Positions 1 through 8,775 of a stretch of DNA of 64,000 nucleotides are shown piece by piece (the first letter of the stretch is position 1; every line of letters begins with the position of its first letter). The notes below the pieces were generated by a model. It was not told where the DNA came from and did no database searches. It worked only from the letters and a program-made list of their open reading frames with translations. A program made the translations under genes and the position numbers. Source of the stretch: Stutzerimonas azotifigens (lineage in GTDB: Bacteria > Pseudomonadota > Gammaproteobacteria > Pseudomonadales > Pseudomonadaceae); the NCBI RefSeq assembly GCF_013522725.1, contig NZ_JAAMRF010000008.1, positions 62,001 through 126,000 of the forward strand, in the 5' to 3' direction.

Positions 1-106
1 GCTGGCGAAGGTCAGGTCGATGCGCGCTTGAGTCTTCGCGCCGGCAGTTGAGGGTGTTCCGAGGCGCGGGCCCCGCGGAGCGGCCCTCGCGACTCATGGG
101 GGCAGC
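1..106. other. Window-edge segment, possible 3' end of an unidentified gene
   Basis: Frame 1 of the plus strand is open from the first base to a TGA at 49-51, which would give a 16-residue C-terminal tail of a gene converging on the HDOD gene. It is too short to identify. The following bases up to about 95 are very GC-rich with local self-complementarity, but no clear T-run terminator is visible. I see no other feature here. Confidence 0.2.
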
Positions 107-1504
107 TCAGCTGTTGAACTGGCCGGCCAGCTCGCGCAACGCCGCTTCGGCTTCCAGCACTTTGTCGACGGCCTTGTCGGCCGCTTCGCGGGTCAGCCCG
201 AGGCGGTCGTAGAGGTCCTGGGGGATTTCGGCGCGCGGGTCGGAACCGATGCCGCGGTCGCGCAGCAGGCGCACGGCCAGGCACACGAGGTTGGCATAGG
301 CGGCATGATCGCCCTGGTAATCCGGATCATGCTGGAAGCGCAGGGCTACGGTGAGCTCTTCGGGCATGTCCCAGTAACGCATCAGCCAGGCGCCGATCTG
401 CTCGCGGGTGATCCCCAGCAGGTGCTGCTCGATATGGCTGTGGCTCAGATGCGGGTTGACTTCCAGATGCCGGCAGATCAGCGAGAAATGCGGCGGAAAC
501 ACGTGTGCCAGCACCAGATAGCCGAAGTTGTGCAGCAGGCCAGCGAGGTAGGTCAGCCCGCCCTCGGGGCGCTGCACCCGGGGAATGGCGCGGGTCAGCC
601 CCTCGATCACCGCGGCGGTGTAGATCGACTGCTGCCAATAGGGCGTCGACTGCTGCGGCTTGTCCGCCGGAAGGCTCAGGGTCTTGCCCAGGGCCAGGCC
701 GAGGGCCAGGTTGATCACCAGGTCGAAGCCGAGCACCCGTACGATCGCGTCTTCCACCGAGCGGATCCTGCCGGGTGCGGCGTAATAGGGCGAGGCGGCC
801 CAGCTGACCACCTGGGCGGCCAGCGCCGGGTCGGTCTCGACCACGCCGGTGATGTCCTCGACGCTGGCGTTGGGGTCCACGCGCAGCTTGATGATGCGCT
901 GCGCAGTGGACGGCAGCGGAGGAATCTCGATGGTCTCTTCCAGGCGCTGTTGGATGCGCCGCGCGGTGAAGGCCTGTACCGCCTGGGTGATCTCGGCGCG
1001 GTCGTCATCGGGGCGATTGAGGTTCGGCCGGATCTCGCTCAGCGGCACCGCGAAGCGGCCCGCGCTGCCCTTGGTCACCAGTTGCTTGAACGACTCACCG
1101 TCGAATTCGAGCAACATGCCCGGTTGGCCGGACTCGATCAGCAGGCGAGAGCGCTGCAGCAGCACTTCTTCGTAGAGGCAGGGCGAGCTGGTCAGCGGCG
1201 GGAGGCCCGGCAACACGCCGAGGTTGTGCTTGCCGAGCATGCGCTCGAGGCGCTCGGGCTTGACGGCGATGAGCTGGCGGCCGGTGAGTTCGGTCAGGCG
1301 CGTCAGGTCGAGCAGGTGATCCTGCGGATAGAGCACCAGCAACGCACCGACCGCATCGTCCAGCAGTACAGCTTGTACCCGCTGCGCGGCGGGTATTCCC
1401 GGCTCTTCCCGGCGGACCTGATATTGCAGGCCTAGCTTTTCCAGCAGCTGTGCGATCAGCGGCGGCGTTTCCGGGTTCAAGGCGGTTTCGTAAGCTGTAT
1501 TCAT
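107..1504 (-). CDS. HDOD domain protein with N-terminal YbaK-like domain
   Basis: The predicted protein has 465 residues. The C-terminal half (from about residue 195) carries the HDOD signature: an IPPLPSTAQ start, a repeated helical pattern, and a VLGFDLVINLALGLALG segment. HDOD proteins are regulatory relatives of HD phosphohydrolases that often take part in signalling, and no catalytic HD pair is obvious here. The first 150 residues resemble a YbaK/ProRS-editing fold. I chose the ATG at 1504 because upstream in-frame sequence runs into the intergenic region and the recG 3' end, and the protein then begins as in Pseudomonas relatives. It follows recG on the same strand, as in P. aeruginosa. 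Its function is unknown. Confidence 0.8.
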   Translation of the reverse strand: MNTAYETALNPETPPLIAQLLEKLGLQYQVRREEPGIPAAQRVQAVLLDDAVGALLVLYPQDHLLDLTRLTELTGRQLIAVKPERLERMLGKHNLGVLPGLPPLTSSPCLYEEVLLQRSRLLIESGQPGMLLEFDGESFKQLVTKGSAGRFAVPLSEIRPNLNRPDDDRAEITQAVQAFTARRIQQRLEETIEIPPLPSTAQRIIKLRVDPNASVEDITGVVETDPALAAQVVSWAASPYYAAPGRIRSVEDAIVRVLGFDLVINLALGLALGKTLSLPADKPQQSTPYWQQSIYTAAVIEGLTRAIPRVQRPEGGLTYLAGLLHNFGYLVLAHVFPPHFSLICRHLEVNPHLSHSHIEQHLLGITREQIGAWLMRYWDMPEELTVALRFQHDPDYQGDHAAYANLVCLAVRLLRDRGIGSDPRAEIPQDLYDRLGLTREAADKAVDKVLEAEAALRELAGQFNS

Positions 1505-1581
1505 TAGCGGGATCCGACGTCTAGACTCTGCCGCAGTATAGCCATAGCTGTAGAAGGGTGATGCAAGCGACCGACGGAGCG

Positions 1582-3657
1582 TCAGACTTGCCCGTATTGC
1601 TGTCCATGACGCAGCCACCGCTCTAGCAAGGGGCTTACGTGCCCCGGCCACTGTGCCAGCAGCGTTTGTGCGGCATCGCGCACTGCGGGCAAAAGATCGG
1701 CGTCGCGCATCAGGTCCGCCACTTTGAACTGCAACAGGCCGGTCTGACGGGTACCGAGCATTTCGCCGGGGCCGCGCAATTCCAGGTCCTTCTCGGCGAT
1801 GACGAAGCCGTCGCAGGTCTCGCGCATGATCGCCAGACGCTCGCGGCCCAGCTGCGACAGCGGCGGATGGTAGAGCAGCACGCAGTGGCTCGCCGCGCTG
1901 CCACGGCCGACCCGGCCGCGCAGCTGGTGCAGCTGCGCCAGCCCCAGGCGCTCGGGGTTCTCGATGATCATCAGGCTGGCGTTGGGCACGTCCACGCCGA
2001 CTTCGATCACCGTGGTCGCCACCAGCAGCTGCAGGCGGCCTTCCTTGAATTCGAGCATGACCGCGGCCTTTTCCGCCGGCTTCATGCGGCCGTGAATCAG
2101 GCCGACGTGCAAGCCGCCCAGGGCCGCGCTCAGGTCTTCGAAGGTGGTCTGCGCCGCTTGGCAGGTGAGCTCTTCTGACTCTTCGATCAGGGTGCAGACC
2201 CAGTAAGCCTGGCGGCCCTCGTTGCAGGCTGAGCGGACCCGCTCGATGACCTCGAAGCGGCGGTTGTCGGCCACCAGTACGGTGTTCACCGGCGTGCGCC
2301 CCGGCGGCAGCTCGTCGAGGATCGAGGTGTCGAGGTCGGCGTAGGCGCTCATCGCCAGGGTTCGCGGGATGGGCGTCGCGGTCATGATCAGCTGGTGCGG
2401 ACAGAGCCGGCCGTCGATGCCCTTCTGGCGCAGGGCCAGGCGCTGCTGGACGCCGAAACGGTGTTGTTCGTCGATGATCACCAGCGCCAGGCGTTTGAAG
2501 CGCACTTCCTCCTGGAACAGCGCGTGGGTGCCGACCACCATCGGGCAGCCTGCGGCGATCTGTTCCAGCGCGCTGGCGCGGGCCTTGCCCTTGAGCTTGC
2601 CGGCCAGCCAGGCGACCTCGATGCCCAGCGGTGCCAGCCAGCGGCTGAAGTTGATGAAGTGCTGCTCGGCAAGAATTTCAGTGGGCGCCATCAGTGCGAC
2701 CTGGTAGCCGGCCTCCAGCGCCTGCAGGGCAGCGAGGGCTGCGACCACCGTCTTGCCGGCGCCGACGTCGCCCTGCACCAGGCGCAGCATCGGCTCGGGC
2801 TGGCTGAGGTCGTAGGCGATCTCGGCACCGACCCGCTGCTGGGCACCAGTGGGCTGGAAGCCGAGATTGGCCAGAAACTGCCCAGGCAGCCGGCGCGCTG
2901 GCGGCAGTTGCGGCGCAGCTTGAGCGCGCACGCTTTCGCGTAGCCGCTGCAGCGACAGCTGGTGGGTCAGCAATTCCTCGAAGGCCAGGCGGTGCTGCGC
3001 CCAGTGGCGGCCTTCGGCGAGTTCGTCGAGATCGGCATCCGGCGGCGGCCGGTGCAGGTAGCGCAGGGCTTCGTCCAGCGCGCCGAGGCGATGCTCGCGG
3101 GCCAGTTCATCCGGTAGCCAGTCCGGCAGGCTCTGCGGGCCGAGACGTGCCAGCGCCTGGGCGCTGAGCTGGCGCAGCCGCTGCTGGGTCAGCCCCTCGG
3201 TGGTAGGGTAGATCGGCGTGAGGGTCTGCTCCACCGGCGGCGCTTCCCCGCCGTCCAGTGGTCGATATTCGGGGTGGTAGATCTCCAGCCCCGAAGCCCC
3301 GGGACGCGCTTCCCCGTAGCAGCGCAGCTGGGTGCCGCGCTTGAGCGCTTCCTTCTGCGCCTGGCTGAAGTGATAGAAGCGCAGCGACAGCGTGCCGCTG
3401 CCGTCCTGCAGACGCACCAGCAGGCTGCGCCGGCGACCCATGACGATGTCGGCGCCCGACACCACACCTTCGACGACCGCATCCTGCCCGGGGCGCAAGG
3501 CGCCGATCGGCGTGATGCGGGTGCGGTCCTGGTAGCGCAGCGGAAGGTGGAACAGAACGTCCTGCAGGGTTTCCAGACCGACCCTGGCGAGCTTCTCGGC
3601 CAAGGCCGCGCCGACGCCCTTCAGGGCGGTGACCGGAATCGCCGACAGTTCGCTCAT
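1582..3657 (-). CDS. recG: ATP-dependent DNA helicase RecG
   Basis: The protein has 691 residues, the usual RecG length. RecG drives branch migration and reversal of stalled replication forks and Holliday junctions. The N-terminal part is the wedge/OB domain that grips branched DNA. The helicase core shows Walker A GDVGAGKT, the Walker B IIDEQHRFG box, the TATPIPRT motif and the C-terminal QLRGRVGRG motif VI. Only about 7 bases separate it from oxyR upstream, so oxyR and recG may be co-transcribed, as in P. aeruginosa where OxyR controls recG. The start ATG at 3657 gives the expected MSELSAIPVTALKGVG beginning. Confidence 0.97.
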   Translation of the reverse strand: MSELSAIPVTALKGVGAALAEKLARVGLETLQDVLFHLPLRYQDRTRITPIGALRPGQDAVVEGVVSGADIVMGRRRSLLVRLQDGSGTLSLRFYHFSQAQKEALKRGTQLRCYGEARPGASGLEIYHPEYRPLDGGEAPPVEQTLTPIYPTTEGLTQQRLRQLSAQALARLGPQSLPDWLPDELAREHRLGALDEALRYLHRPPPDADLDELAEGRHWAQHRLAFEELLTHQLSLQRLRESVRAQAAPQLPPARRLPGQFLANLGFQPTGAQQRVGAEIAYDLSQPEPMLRLVQGDVGAGKTVVAALAALQALEAGYQVALMAPTEILAEQHFINFSRWLAPLGIEVAWLAGKLKGKARASALEQIAAGCPMVVGTHALFQEEVRFKRLALVIIDEQHRFGVQQRLALRQKGIDGRLCPHQLIMTATPIPRTLAMSAYADLDTSILDELPPGRTPVNTVLVADNRRFEVIERVRSACNEGRQAYWVCTLIEESEELTCQAAQTTFEDLSAALGGLHVGLIHGRMKPAEKAAVMLEFKEGRLQLLVATTVIEVGVDVPNASLMIIENPERLGLAQLHQLRGRVGRGSAASHCVLLYHPPLSQLGRERLAIMRETCDGFVIAEKDLELRGPGEMLGTRQTGLLQFKVADLMRDADLLPAVRDAAQTLLAQWPGHVSPLLERWLRHGQQYGQV

Positions 3658-3664
3658 GGGGCGA

Positions 3665-4585
3665 TCAGGGTTTGGCGGACGGCGGCTTGGCGACAGAGCA
3701 CAGGCGAATCGAGTCGGCCAGGACTTCGATGGCCTTGGGCCGCGGGAAGCTGGCGCGCCAGGCGATCGCCACGGTGCGGTAGGGCACCGGTGGCGTCAGC
3801 GGACGCACTTCGATGATGCCGGGCGCATAGTGGTGGCTGTCCACCGCCGACAGCGGCAGGATCGAGATGCCCAGCCCTGAGGCGACCATATGGCGGATGG
3901 TCTCCAGCGAACTGGATTCGACCGTGGTGTGGGTGGCGGCGTCGCCCTTGCGCGTGGTCGGGCAGGCTTCGAGCACCTGATCGCGGAAGCAATGGCCTTC
4001 ACCGAGCAGCAGCAGGCTCTTGTCGTTGAGCTGTTCGGCGTCGATGGTTTTCAGCTCCGTCCAGGGATGGCCGTGGGGCATCAGGACATAGAACGGCTCG
4101 TCGTAGAGCGGCTTGGTCAACACGTCGGCTTCCTGGAACGGCAGGGCGATGATGATCGCGTCCAGCTCGCCGGTGCGCAGCTTGTCGCGCAGGATGTGGG
4201 TGAAGTTCTCTTCGATGTACAGCGGCATGTCCGGCGCAACGCGATGCAGTTGCGGGATCAGGTGCGGGAAGATGTACGGGCCGACGGTATAGATGGCGCC
4301 GACCTTGAGCGGCGCCGCCAGCTGGTTCTTGCCGACCTGGGCCAGTTCGCGAATGCCCTGCGCCTGCTCGAGCACCTTTTGCGCCTGGGTGACGATGCCT
4401 TCGCCCACCGGCGTCAGGCGAACCGCGCTCTTGCTGCGTTCGAAGATCAACACGCCGAGCTCGTCTTCGAGCTTCTTCACACCGACCGAAAGCGTCGGCT
4501 GGCTGACATGGCAGCGCTCGGCGGCGCGGCCAAAGTGCTGTTCCTGGGCGAGGGTGACGATATAGCGCAGTTCGGTCAGTGTCAT
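3665..4585 (-). CDS. oxyR: Hydrogen peroxide-sensing regulator OxyR (LysR family)
   Basis: A LysR-type regulator of 306 residues that activates antioxidant genes after peroxide oxidises two cysteines to a disulfide. The N-terminal winged helix-turn-helix (about residues 1-60) contains the HFGRAAERCHVSQPTLS recognition region. The redox pair is visible in GEGHCFRDQVLEAC, matching Cys199 and Cys208 of known OxyR. I chose the ATG at 4585, giving MTLTELRYIV as in P. aeruginosa OxyR, over an ATG three codons upstream that lacks homologous residues. It lies directly upstream of recG on the same strand. The short gap before the divergent epimerase gene should hold its promoter. Confidence 0.97.
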   Translation of the reverse strand: MTLTELRYIVTLAQEQHFGRAAERCHVSQPTLSVGVKKLEDELGVLIFERSKSAVRLTPVGEGIVTQAQKVLEQAQGIRELAQVGKNQLAAPLKVGAIYTVGPYIFPHLIPQLHRVAPDMPLYIEENFTHILRDKLRTGELDAIIIALPFQEADVLTKPLYDEPFYVLMPHGHPWTELKTIDAEQLNDKSLLLLGEGHCFRDQVLEACPTTRKGDAATHTTVESSSLETIRHMVASGLGISILPLSAVDSHHYAPGIIEVRPLTPPVPYRTVAIAWRASFPRPKAIEVLADSIRLCSVAKPPSAKP

Positions 4586-4720
4586 AGCGAGCATCCATCA
4601 GCGTGCCGGCTAGCATAGCCTTTGCAACGCGTCGAACCAACCGCTGAAACCGTCACAAGGCTAGACTCTGCAACCCCCTTTCTGACCATGGCTCCTCGTT
4701 ATGAGCCCGGGAGACCTCCC

Positions 4721-5593
4721 ATGCCGAACCCTCCTTCTGTATTGATTGCCGGCTGTGGCGACGTCGGTAGCCGTCTGGGTCTGCAGCTGCACGCGCGCGG
4801 CTGGACCGTGCACGGGCTGCGGCGAAATATCGCGGCGCTGCCCGACTCGATCCATCCGGTCGCCGGCGACCTCGACCGAGCCGAAGCCCCCGCCGCCTGG
4901 CCGACGGGCGAACTCGATTATCTCGTCTACGCCGCTTCGGCCAACCAGCACGACGAAGCCGGTTACCAGGCCGCCTATGTCCAGGGGCTCTCCCACGTGC
5001 TGGGCTGGCTGGCGAGCCACGGGCAGCGGCCTCGGCGTCTGCTGTTCGTCTCCAGTACCAGCGTGTACGGGCAGCATGAGGGCGAATGGGTGGACGAAAC
5101 CGCCGCCACCGAGCCGGCCAGCTTTTCCGGGAGGATCATGCTGCAGGCCGAACAGCGGGCGCTCGACAGCGGCCTGCCGGCCAGCGTGGTGCGCCTGAGC
5201 GGCATCTACGGACCCGGCCGCGAGGCGCTGTTGCGCCAGGTGCGCAACGGCTATCGCCCCGTCAGCGAGCCGCCTCTTTATGGCAACCGCATCCATGTCG
5301 ACGATGCCGCCGGTCTGCTGGCCTTCCTGCTCGTCACCGACGCGGACGGTGGTGCGCTGGAGAGCTGCTACCTGGGTGTCGACGATGCGCCCGCGCCTTT
5401 GGCCGAAGTGGTGGACTGGTTGCGTGAACGGCTGGGCGTCACCCATTCGTCCGAAGAGGCCGGCATGCGCCGCTCCGGCAGCAAGCGCTGCAGCAATGCC
5501 CGCGCCCGAGGGCTGGGCTGGTCGCCGCGCTATTCGACCTACCGCGACGGCTATGCCGCGATCATCGCCGAACTGGGGGCGACACGGTCATGA
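4721..5593 (+). CDS. NAD-dependent epimerase/dehydratase family protein (YeeZ-like)
   Basis: The protein has 290 residues with an extended short-chain dehydrogenase fold. The N-terminal dinucleotide-binding loop is IAGCGDVGSRLG, where GxGxxG follows the first strand. Further on there is a SSTSVYG motif (SDR serine and tyrosine region), but the active-site lysine of classical YxxxK is replaced (a GRIMLQAE segment), so catalysis may be atypical as in YeeZ-type proteins. I chose the ATG at 4721 because a GGGAG ribosome site lies just upstream and the glycine motif follows at once, whereas the longer frame adds an unrelated N-terminus. It is divergent from oxyR. The substrate is unknown. Confidence 0.85.
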   Translation: MPNPPSVLIAGCGDVGSRLGLQLHARGWTVHGLRRNIAALPDSIHPVAGDLDRAEAPAAWPTGELDYLVYAASANQHDEAGYQAAYVQGLSHVLGWLASHGQRPRRLLFVSSTSVYGQHEGEWVDETAATEPASFSGRIMLQAEQRALDSGLPASVVRLSGIYGPGREALLRQVRNGYRPVSEPPLYGNRIHVDDAAGLLAFLLVTDADGGALESCYLGVDDAPAPLAEVVDWLRERLGVTHSSEEAGMRRSGSKRCSNARARGLGWSPRYSTYRDGYAAIIAELGATRS

Positions 5594-5711
5594 ATACAGC
5601 CCGTCGGTGAAGGGCCACCAGGTGGGCAACTCTCGCGGAGCGCTGTGTACTAAACCCTTGTGCGCGCCGCGACGTTCCAGCTCAGCTGAGAAGGTGAAGG
5701 AGCAACAAGCC

Positions 5712-5735
5712 GTGCCCCGGTAAGCGAGAGGGCAC
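5712..5735 (+). promoter_or_regulatory. Hairpin in the leader of the alcohol dehydrogenase gene
   Basis: The arms GTGCCC (5712-5717) and GGGCAC (5730-5735) are perfectly complementary, with a 12-base loop, about 54 bases before the downstream start codon. A second short palindrome (CTCAGCTGAG) lies about 25 bases upstream. There is no T-run, so it is not a terminator. It could be a leader structure or an operator. I do not recognise a known riboswitch. Confidence 0.25.
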
Positions 5736-5788
5736 CCAGGGATAAACACCAGGCGGCGTTTCGATCACCGACCAGGAGAATGTCCCGT

Positions 5789-6961
5789 ATGAGAGCCCTT
5801 CGCTGGCATGGCAAGCATGACATCCGCTGCGACAACCATGTGCCCGACCCCTCGATAGAAGACCCGCGCGACGCCATCATCAAGGTCAGCTCCTGCGCCA
5901 TCTGCGGTTCGGATCTGCACCTCTACGACGGCTTCATGCCAGGCATGCAGCACGGCGACATCATGGGCCACGAGTTCATGGGCGAGGTGATGGAGGTCGG
6001 CTCGGGGAACAAGAAACTCAAGGTCGGCGACCGGGTGGTCGTGCCCTTCACCATCGTCTGCGGCGAATGCGACCAGTGCCGGCGCGGCAATTTCTCGGTG
6101 TGCGAGCGCAGCAACCGCAACAAGGACATCGCCGACAAGGTGTTCGGCCATGCCACGGCCGGGCTGTACGGCTATACCCACCTGACCGGTGGCTATCCCG
6201 GCGGCCAAGCCGAATACGTGCGGGTGCCCTTCGCCGACGTCGGCCCGGTGGTGATTCCCAACGGCCTCACCGACGAGCAGGTATTGTTCCTTGGCGACAT
6301 TTTCCCCACCGGCTGGCAGGCCGCTGCCCAATGCGAGATCGAGCCCACCGACACGGTGGCGATCTGGGGCGCAGGTCCGGTCGGCCAGTTCGCCATCCGC
6401 AGCGCGGTGATGATGGGCGCCGAGCAGGTGATCTGCATCGACAACGTGCCCGAGCGGCTTTCGATGGCGCGCGCTGGCGGGGCGATCACCATCAACTTCG
6501 ATGAAGAAAGCGTGCTCGAGCGGCTCAAGGAACTGACCCGCGGCAAGGGCCCGGAGAAGTGCATCGACTCCGTCGGGATGGAAGCCCACGCGGCGCGCTC
6601 GATCGACTCGATGTACGACCGCGCCAAGCAGGCCGTGATGCTGGAGACCGATCGCCCCCACGTGCTGCGCGAAATGATCTACGTCTGTCGGCCGGCCGGC
6701 ATCCTCTCCATTCCCGGCGTGTATGGCGGGCTGGTCGACAAGATCCCCTTCGGCGCGGCGATGAACAAGGGGCTGACCTTCCGCATGGGCCAGACCCACG
6801 TGAACCGCTGGACCGACGACCTGCTCAACCGCATCCAGGAAGGGCAGATCGATCCCTCGTTCGTGATCACCCACACCGTCGGCCTGGAAGAGGGGCCCGA
6901 CATGTACAAAACCTTCCGCGACAAGCACGACGGCTGCGTCAAAGTCGTGCTCAAGCCCTGA
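5789..6961 (+). CDS. Zinc-dependent alcohol dehydrogenase (formaldehyde dehydrogenase-like)
   Basis: This medium-chain zinc dehydrogenase has 390 residues. The catalytic zinc ligands are in CAICGSDLH and GHEF near residues 35-65, and the structural-zinc cysteines are in [16 protein letters not shown] Rossmann motif ([10 protein letters not shown]) sits in the middle. The layout resembles glutathione-independent formaldehyde dehydrogenases and related enzymes that oxidise alcohols or aldehydes with NAD. Two start codons are possible. The ATG at 5789 is 10 bases from the GGAG at 5775-5778 and begins MRALRWHG like homologues, while the ATG at 5780 is only 1 base from it. The next gene follows after 11 bases, so they form an operon. 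The substrate is not known from sequence. Confidence 0.9.
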   Translation: MRALRWHGKHDIRCDNHVPDPSIEDPRDAIIKVSSCAICGSDLHLYDGFMPGMQHGDIMGHEFMGEVMEVGSGNKKLKVGDRVVVPFTIVCGECDQCRRGNFSVCERSNRNKDIADKVFGHATAGLYGYTHLTGGYPGGQAEYVRVPFADVGPVVIPNGLTDEQVLFLGDIFPTGWQAAAQCEIEPTDTVAIWGAGPVGQFAIRSAVMMGAEQVICIDNVPERLSMARAGGAITINFDEESVLERLKELTRGKGPEKCIDSVGMEAHAARSIDSMYDRAKQAVMLETDRPHVLREMIYVCRPAGILSIPGVYGGLVDKIPFGAAMNKGLTFRMGQTHVNRWTDDLLNRIQEGQIDPSFVITHTVGLEEGPDMYKTFRDKHDGCVKVVLKP

Positions 6962-6972
6962 GGAGTTTCCCC

Positions 6973-7512
6973 ATGTCTCGTCACTATCAGGAATACCGCC
7001 GCAACCATGCGGCGCGTCGCATGGCCTGCGGGTTGGGTTGGTTCAGCATCGGCCTGGGCGTTGCTCAGTTGTTGATGCCCCGCCAGTTCGCCCGTGTGCT
7101 GGGCATGCCCGAACAGGAAGGGCTGATGCGCCTGTACGGCCTGCGTGAGATCGGCACCGGCGTGGGCCTGCTGCTGACCGACAACCCCGAGCCCTGGATC
7201 TACGGCCGCATCGCCGGTGATGCGCTGGACCTGACGACCCTCGGCGTGGGCATGCAGCAGGGCGACAACCCGGCCGGCGCCGCCGTCGCGGCTGGCGCGG
7301 TATTGGGCGTCACGGCGATGGACGCCGCCTGCGCCAGAGGCCTGGCCGAGGAGCATCATCCCGTGACCGTCTATGACTACAGCGACCGCAGCGGCTTCCC
7401 CAAACCACCGGAGCAGATGCGCGGCCAGGTGAGCAGCGATGGCCGGATGGAAAGCATCCCGCAGATCACCGGAATGGACGCCGCCGACCGCGAAACCGAG
7501 GTGAGGCATTGA
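6973..7512 (+). CDS. Small membrane protein downstream of alcohol dehydrogenase
   Basis: The predicted protein has 179 residues with about three hydrophobic segments in its first 120 residues and a hydrophilic tail. The LYGLREIGTGVGLL and YGRIAGDALDL stretches are typical of a membrane domain often found N-terminal to cyclase/dehydrase (SRPBCC) domains in other bacteria. Here that second domain is missing. A good ribosome site (AGGAG at 6961-6965) precedes the ATG, 11 bases after the dehydrogenase stop, so the two genes are almost certainly co-transcribed. Its function is unknown, and a membrane partner for the dehydrogenase is only inference. Confidence 0.75.
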   Translation: MSRHYQEYRRNHAARRMACGLGWFSIGLGVAQLLMPRQFARVLGMPEQEGLMRLYGLREIGTGVGLLLTDNPEPWIYGRIAGDALDLTTLGVGMQQGDNPAGAAVAAGAVLGVTAMDAACARGLAEEHHPVTVYDYSDRSGFPKPPEQMRGQVSSDGRMESIPQITGMDAADRETEVRH

Positions 7513-7578
7513 GGGCGGCGGGTGCGTTGACGGCGGTGGCGGGCGGTTTAGTCCGTCGCCTGGCGTAAGAGCCGTTCG

Positions 7579-7605
7579 CGGCGGGAGCTGTTCTCACTCC
7601 CGCCG
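7579..7605 (+). terminator. Hairpin after the dehydrogenase operon
   Basis: A 9-bp perfect stem (CGGCGGGAG paired with CTCCCGCCG) with a 9-base loop lies about 67 bases after the membrane-protein stop. The T-rich run after it is poor, so it may be a weak or Rho-assisted terminator or a 3' stabilising element. The rest of the gap up to 7798 shows no convincing gene. Confidence 0.35.
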
Positions 7606-7798
7606 TCCATCTTTCCACTCTGTGGTGTGTCAGCCGGAGCCGCTGGAGCGCCTAGTCTTGGCCTAGAAAGCGTCGGACCAGACACCTCGATCCACATCAC
7701 CGCCGCGTTCCAGAGCCATGCAAGCGAAACCGACGGTGACACTTTTTTGCTAAGGTGGTCGGCCGGGCCCGGTGAGGCCGTCCATCGCGCGGAGTGCA

Positions 7799-8737
7799 AT
7801 GTCTTCGGTCATCAATGTCGTATTGCCCGTCTTCGCGCTGATTCTGCTGGGCTACCTGTGTCTGCGTAGCGGGCGTCTCGGGCCGACGGCGGCCTCTGAG
7901 CTCAATCGGTTCGTCGTCTGGCTCGGGTTGCCGGCGCTGTTGTTCAGCATTACGGCCAAATCCACCTGGGAAGAAATCTGGCAGCCGGGTTTCATCATCG
8001 CCTTTTCGGTCGGCTGTCTTGGGGTGTTCGGCTTCACGCTGCTGTACCGGATGCTCTGGCAGAAACTGCCTCTGGTCGATGCCAGTCTCGATGCGCTGGG
8101 CGCGTCCTACGCCAATACGGGCTATATCGGCATTCCGCTGTGCATGCTGATCCTCGGCGACCAGGCGCTGCAGCCGGCGCTGGTGTCCAGCCTGATCGTC
8201 GTGTGCGTGCTGTTCGCGATCGCCCTGGCCTGCGTGGAGACCGGCCTGCATGGCGGGCAGGGATTCGGCCAGACGCTGTGCAAGGTGAGCCTGGCCCTGG
8301 TGCGCAACCCGCTGGTGATCGCTCCCGTGCTGGGCGGGCTGTGGGCCGTTGGCGGAGCACCGTTGCCGGTGCCGATCGATACCCTGCTTCGCCTGCTCGG
8401 TGCGGCCGCGGCGCCGTGCGCTCTGGTCTCGCTCGGCCTGTTCCTGGCGCAGCCGCAGCCGGGCGGACCGGTCAAGGGCGTATGGCCGCTGGTGTTGCTC
8501 AAGTTGATCGGCCAACCGCTGATCACCTGGTATCTGGCCGCGAAGGTGTTCCATCTGCCGCCGCTCTGGACCTATTCGGCGCTGCTGCTCAGCGCGCTGC
8601 CCACCGGCACCGGGCCCTTCATGCTCGCCGAGTTCTACGGTCGTGAAGCGGCCCGGGTATCGCGGGTGGTGCTGCTGTCGACTCTCGGCTCGCTGCTGAC
8701 CTTGTCGGTGTGCCTGTATCTGTTGCCGGTGGATTGA
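7799..8737 (+). CDS. AEC (auxin efflux carrier) family transporter
   Basis: The inner-membrane protein has 312 residues and about ten hydrophobic helices spread over its whole length, arranged as two five-helix halves typical of the AEC family. Conserved-looking features include the early GYLCLRSGRL loop, the ASYANTGYIGIPL segment around residue 100, and the late LPTGTGPFMLAEFYG stretch. Such carriers move organic acids or related anions, and the substrate cannot be read from the sequence. The ATG at 7799 has GGAG four bases upstream and gives the usual short N-terminus, so it is preferred over an upstream in-frame ATG at 7772. It appears to be a single-gene unit. Confidence 0.88.
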   Translation: MSSVINVVLPVFALILLGYLCLRSGRLGPTAASELNRFVVWLGLPALLFSITAKSTWEEIWQPGFIIAFSVGCLGVFGFTLLYRMLWQKLPLVDASLDALGASYANTGYIGIPLCMLILGDQALQPALVSSLIVVCVLFAIALACVETGLHGGQGFGQTLCKVSLALVRNPLVIAPVLGGLWAVGGAPLPVPIDTLLRLLGAAAAPCALVSLGLFLAQPQPGGPVKGVWPLVLLKLIGQPLITWYLAAKVFHLPPLWTYSALLLSALPTGTGPFMLAEFYGREAARVSRVVLLSTLGSLLTLSVCLYLLPVD

Positions 8738-8775
8738 GGTCGCTCGCGCCTGTTCCACCAGAATGCTCGGTTCGA

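Noticed and set aside
305-1435. Long open frame on the plus strand across the HDOD gene
   Set aside because: It is the reverse-strand shadow of a gene with clear HDOD motifs; its amino acid pattern is low-complexity and no ribosome site is present.
5594-5788. Riboswitch in the leader of the alcohol dehydrogenase gene
   Set aside because: Only one short hairpin and a small palindrome are seen; no conserved riboswitch core was recognised.
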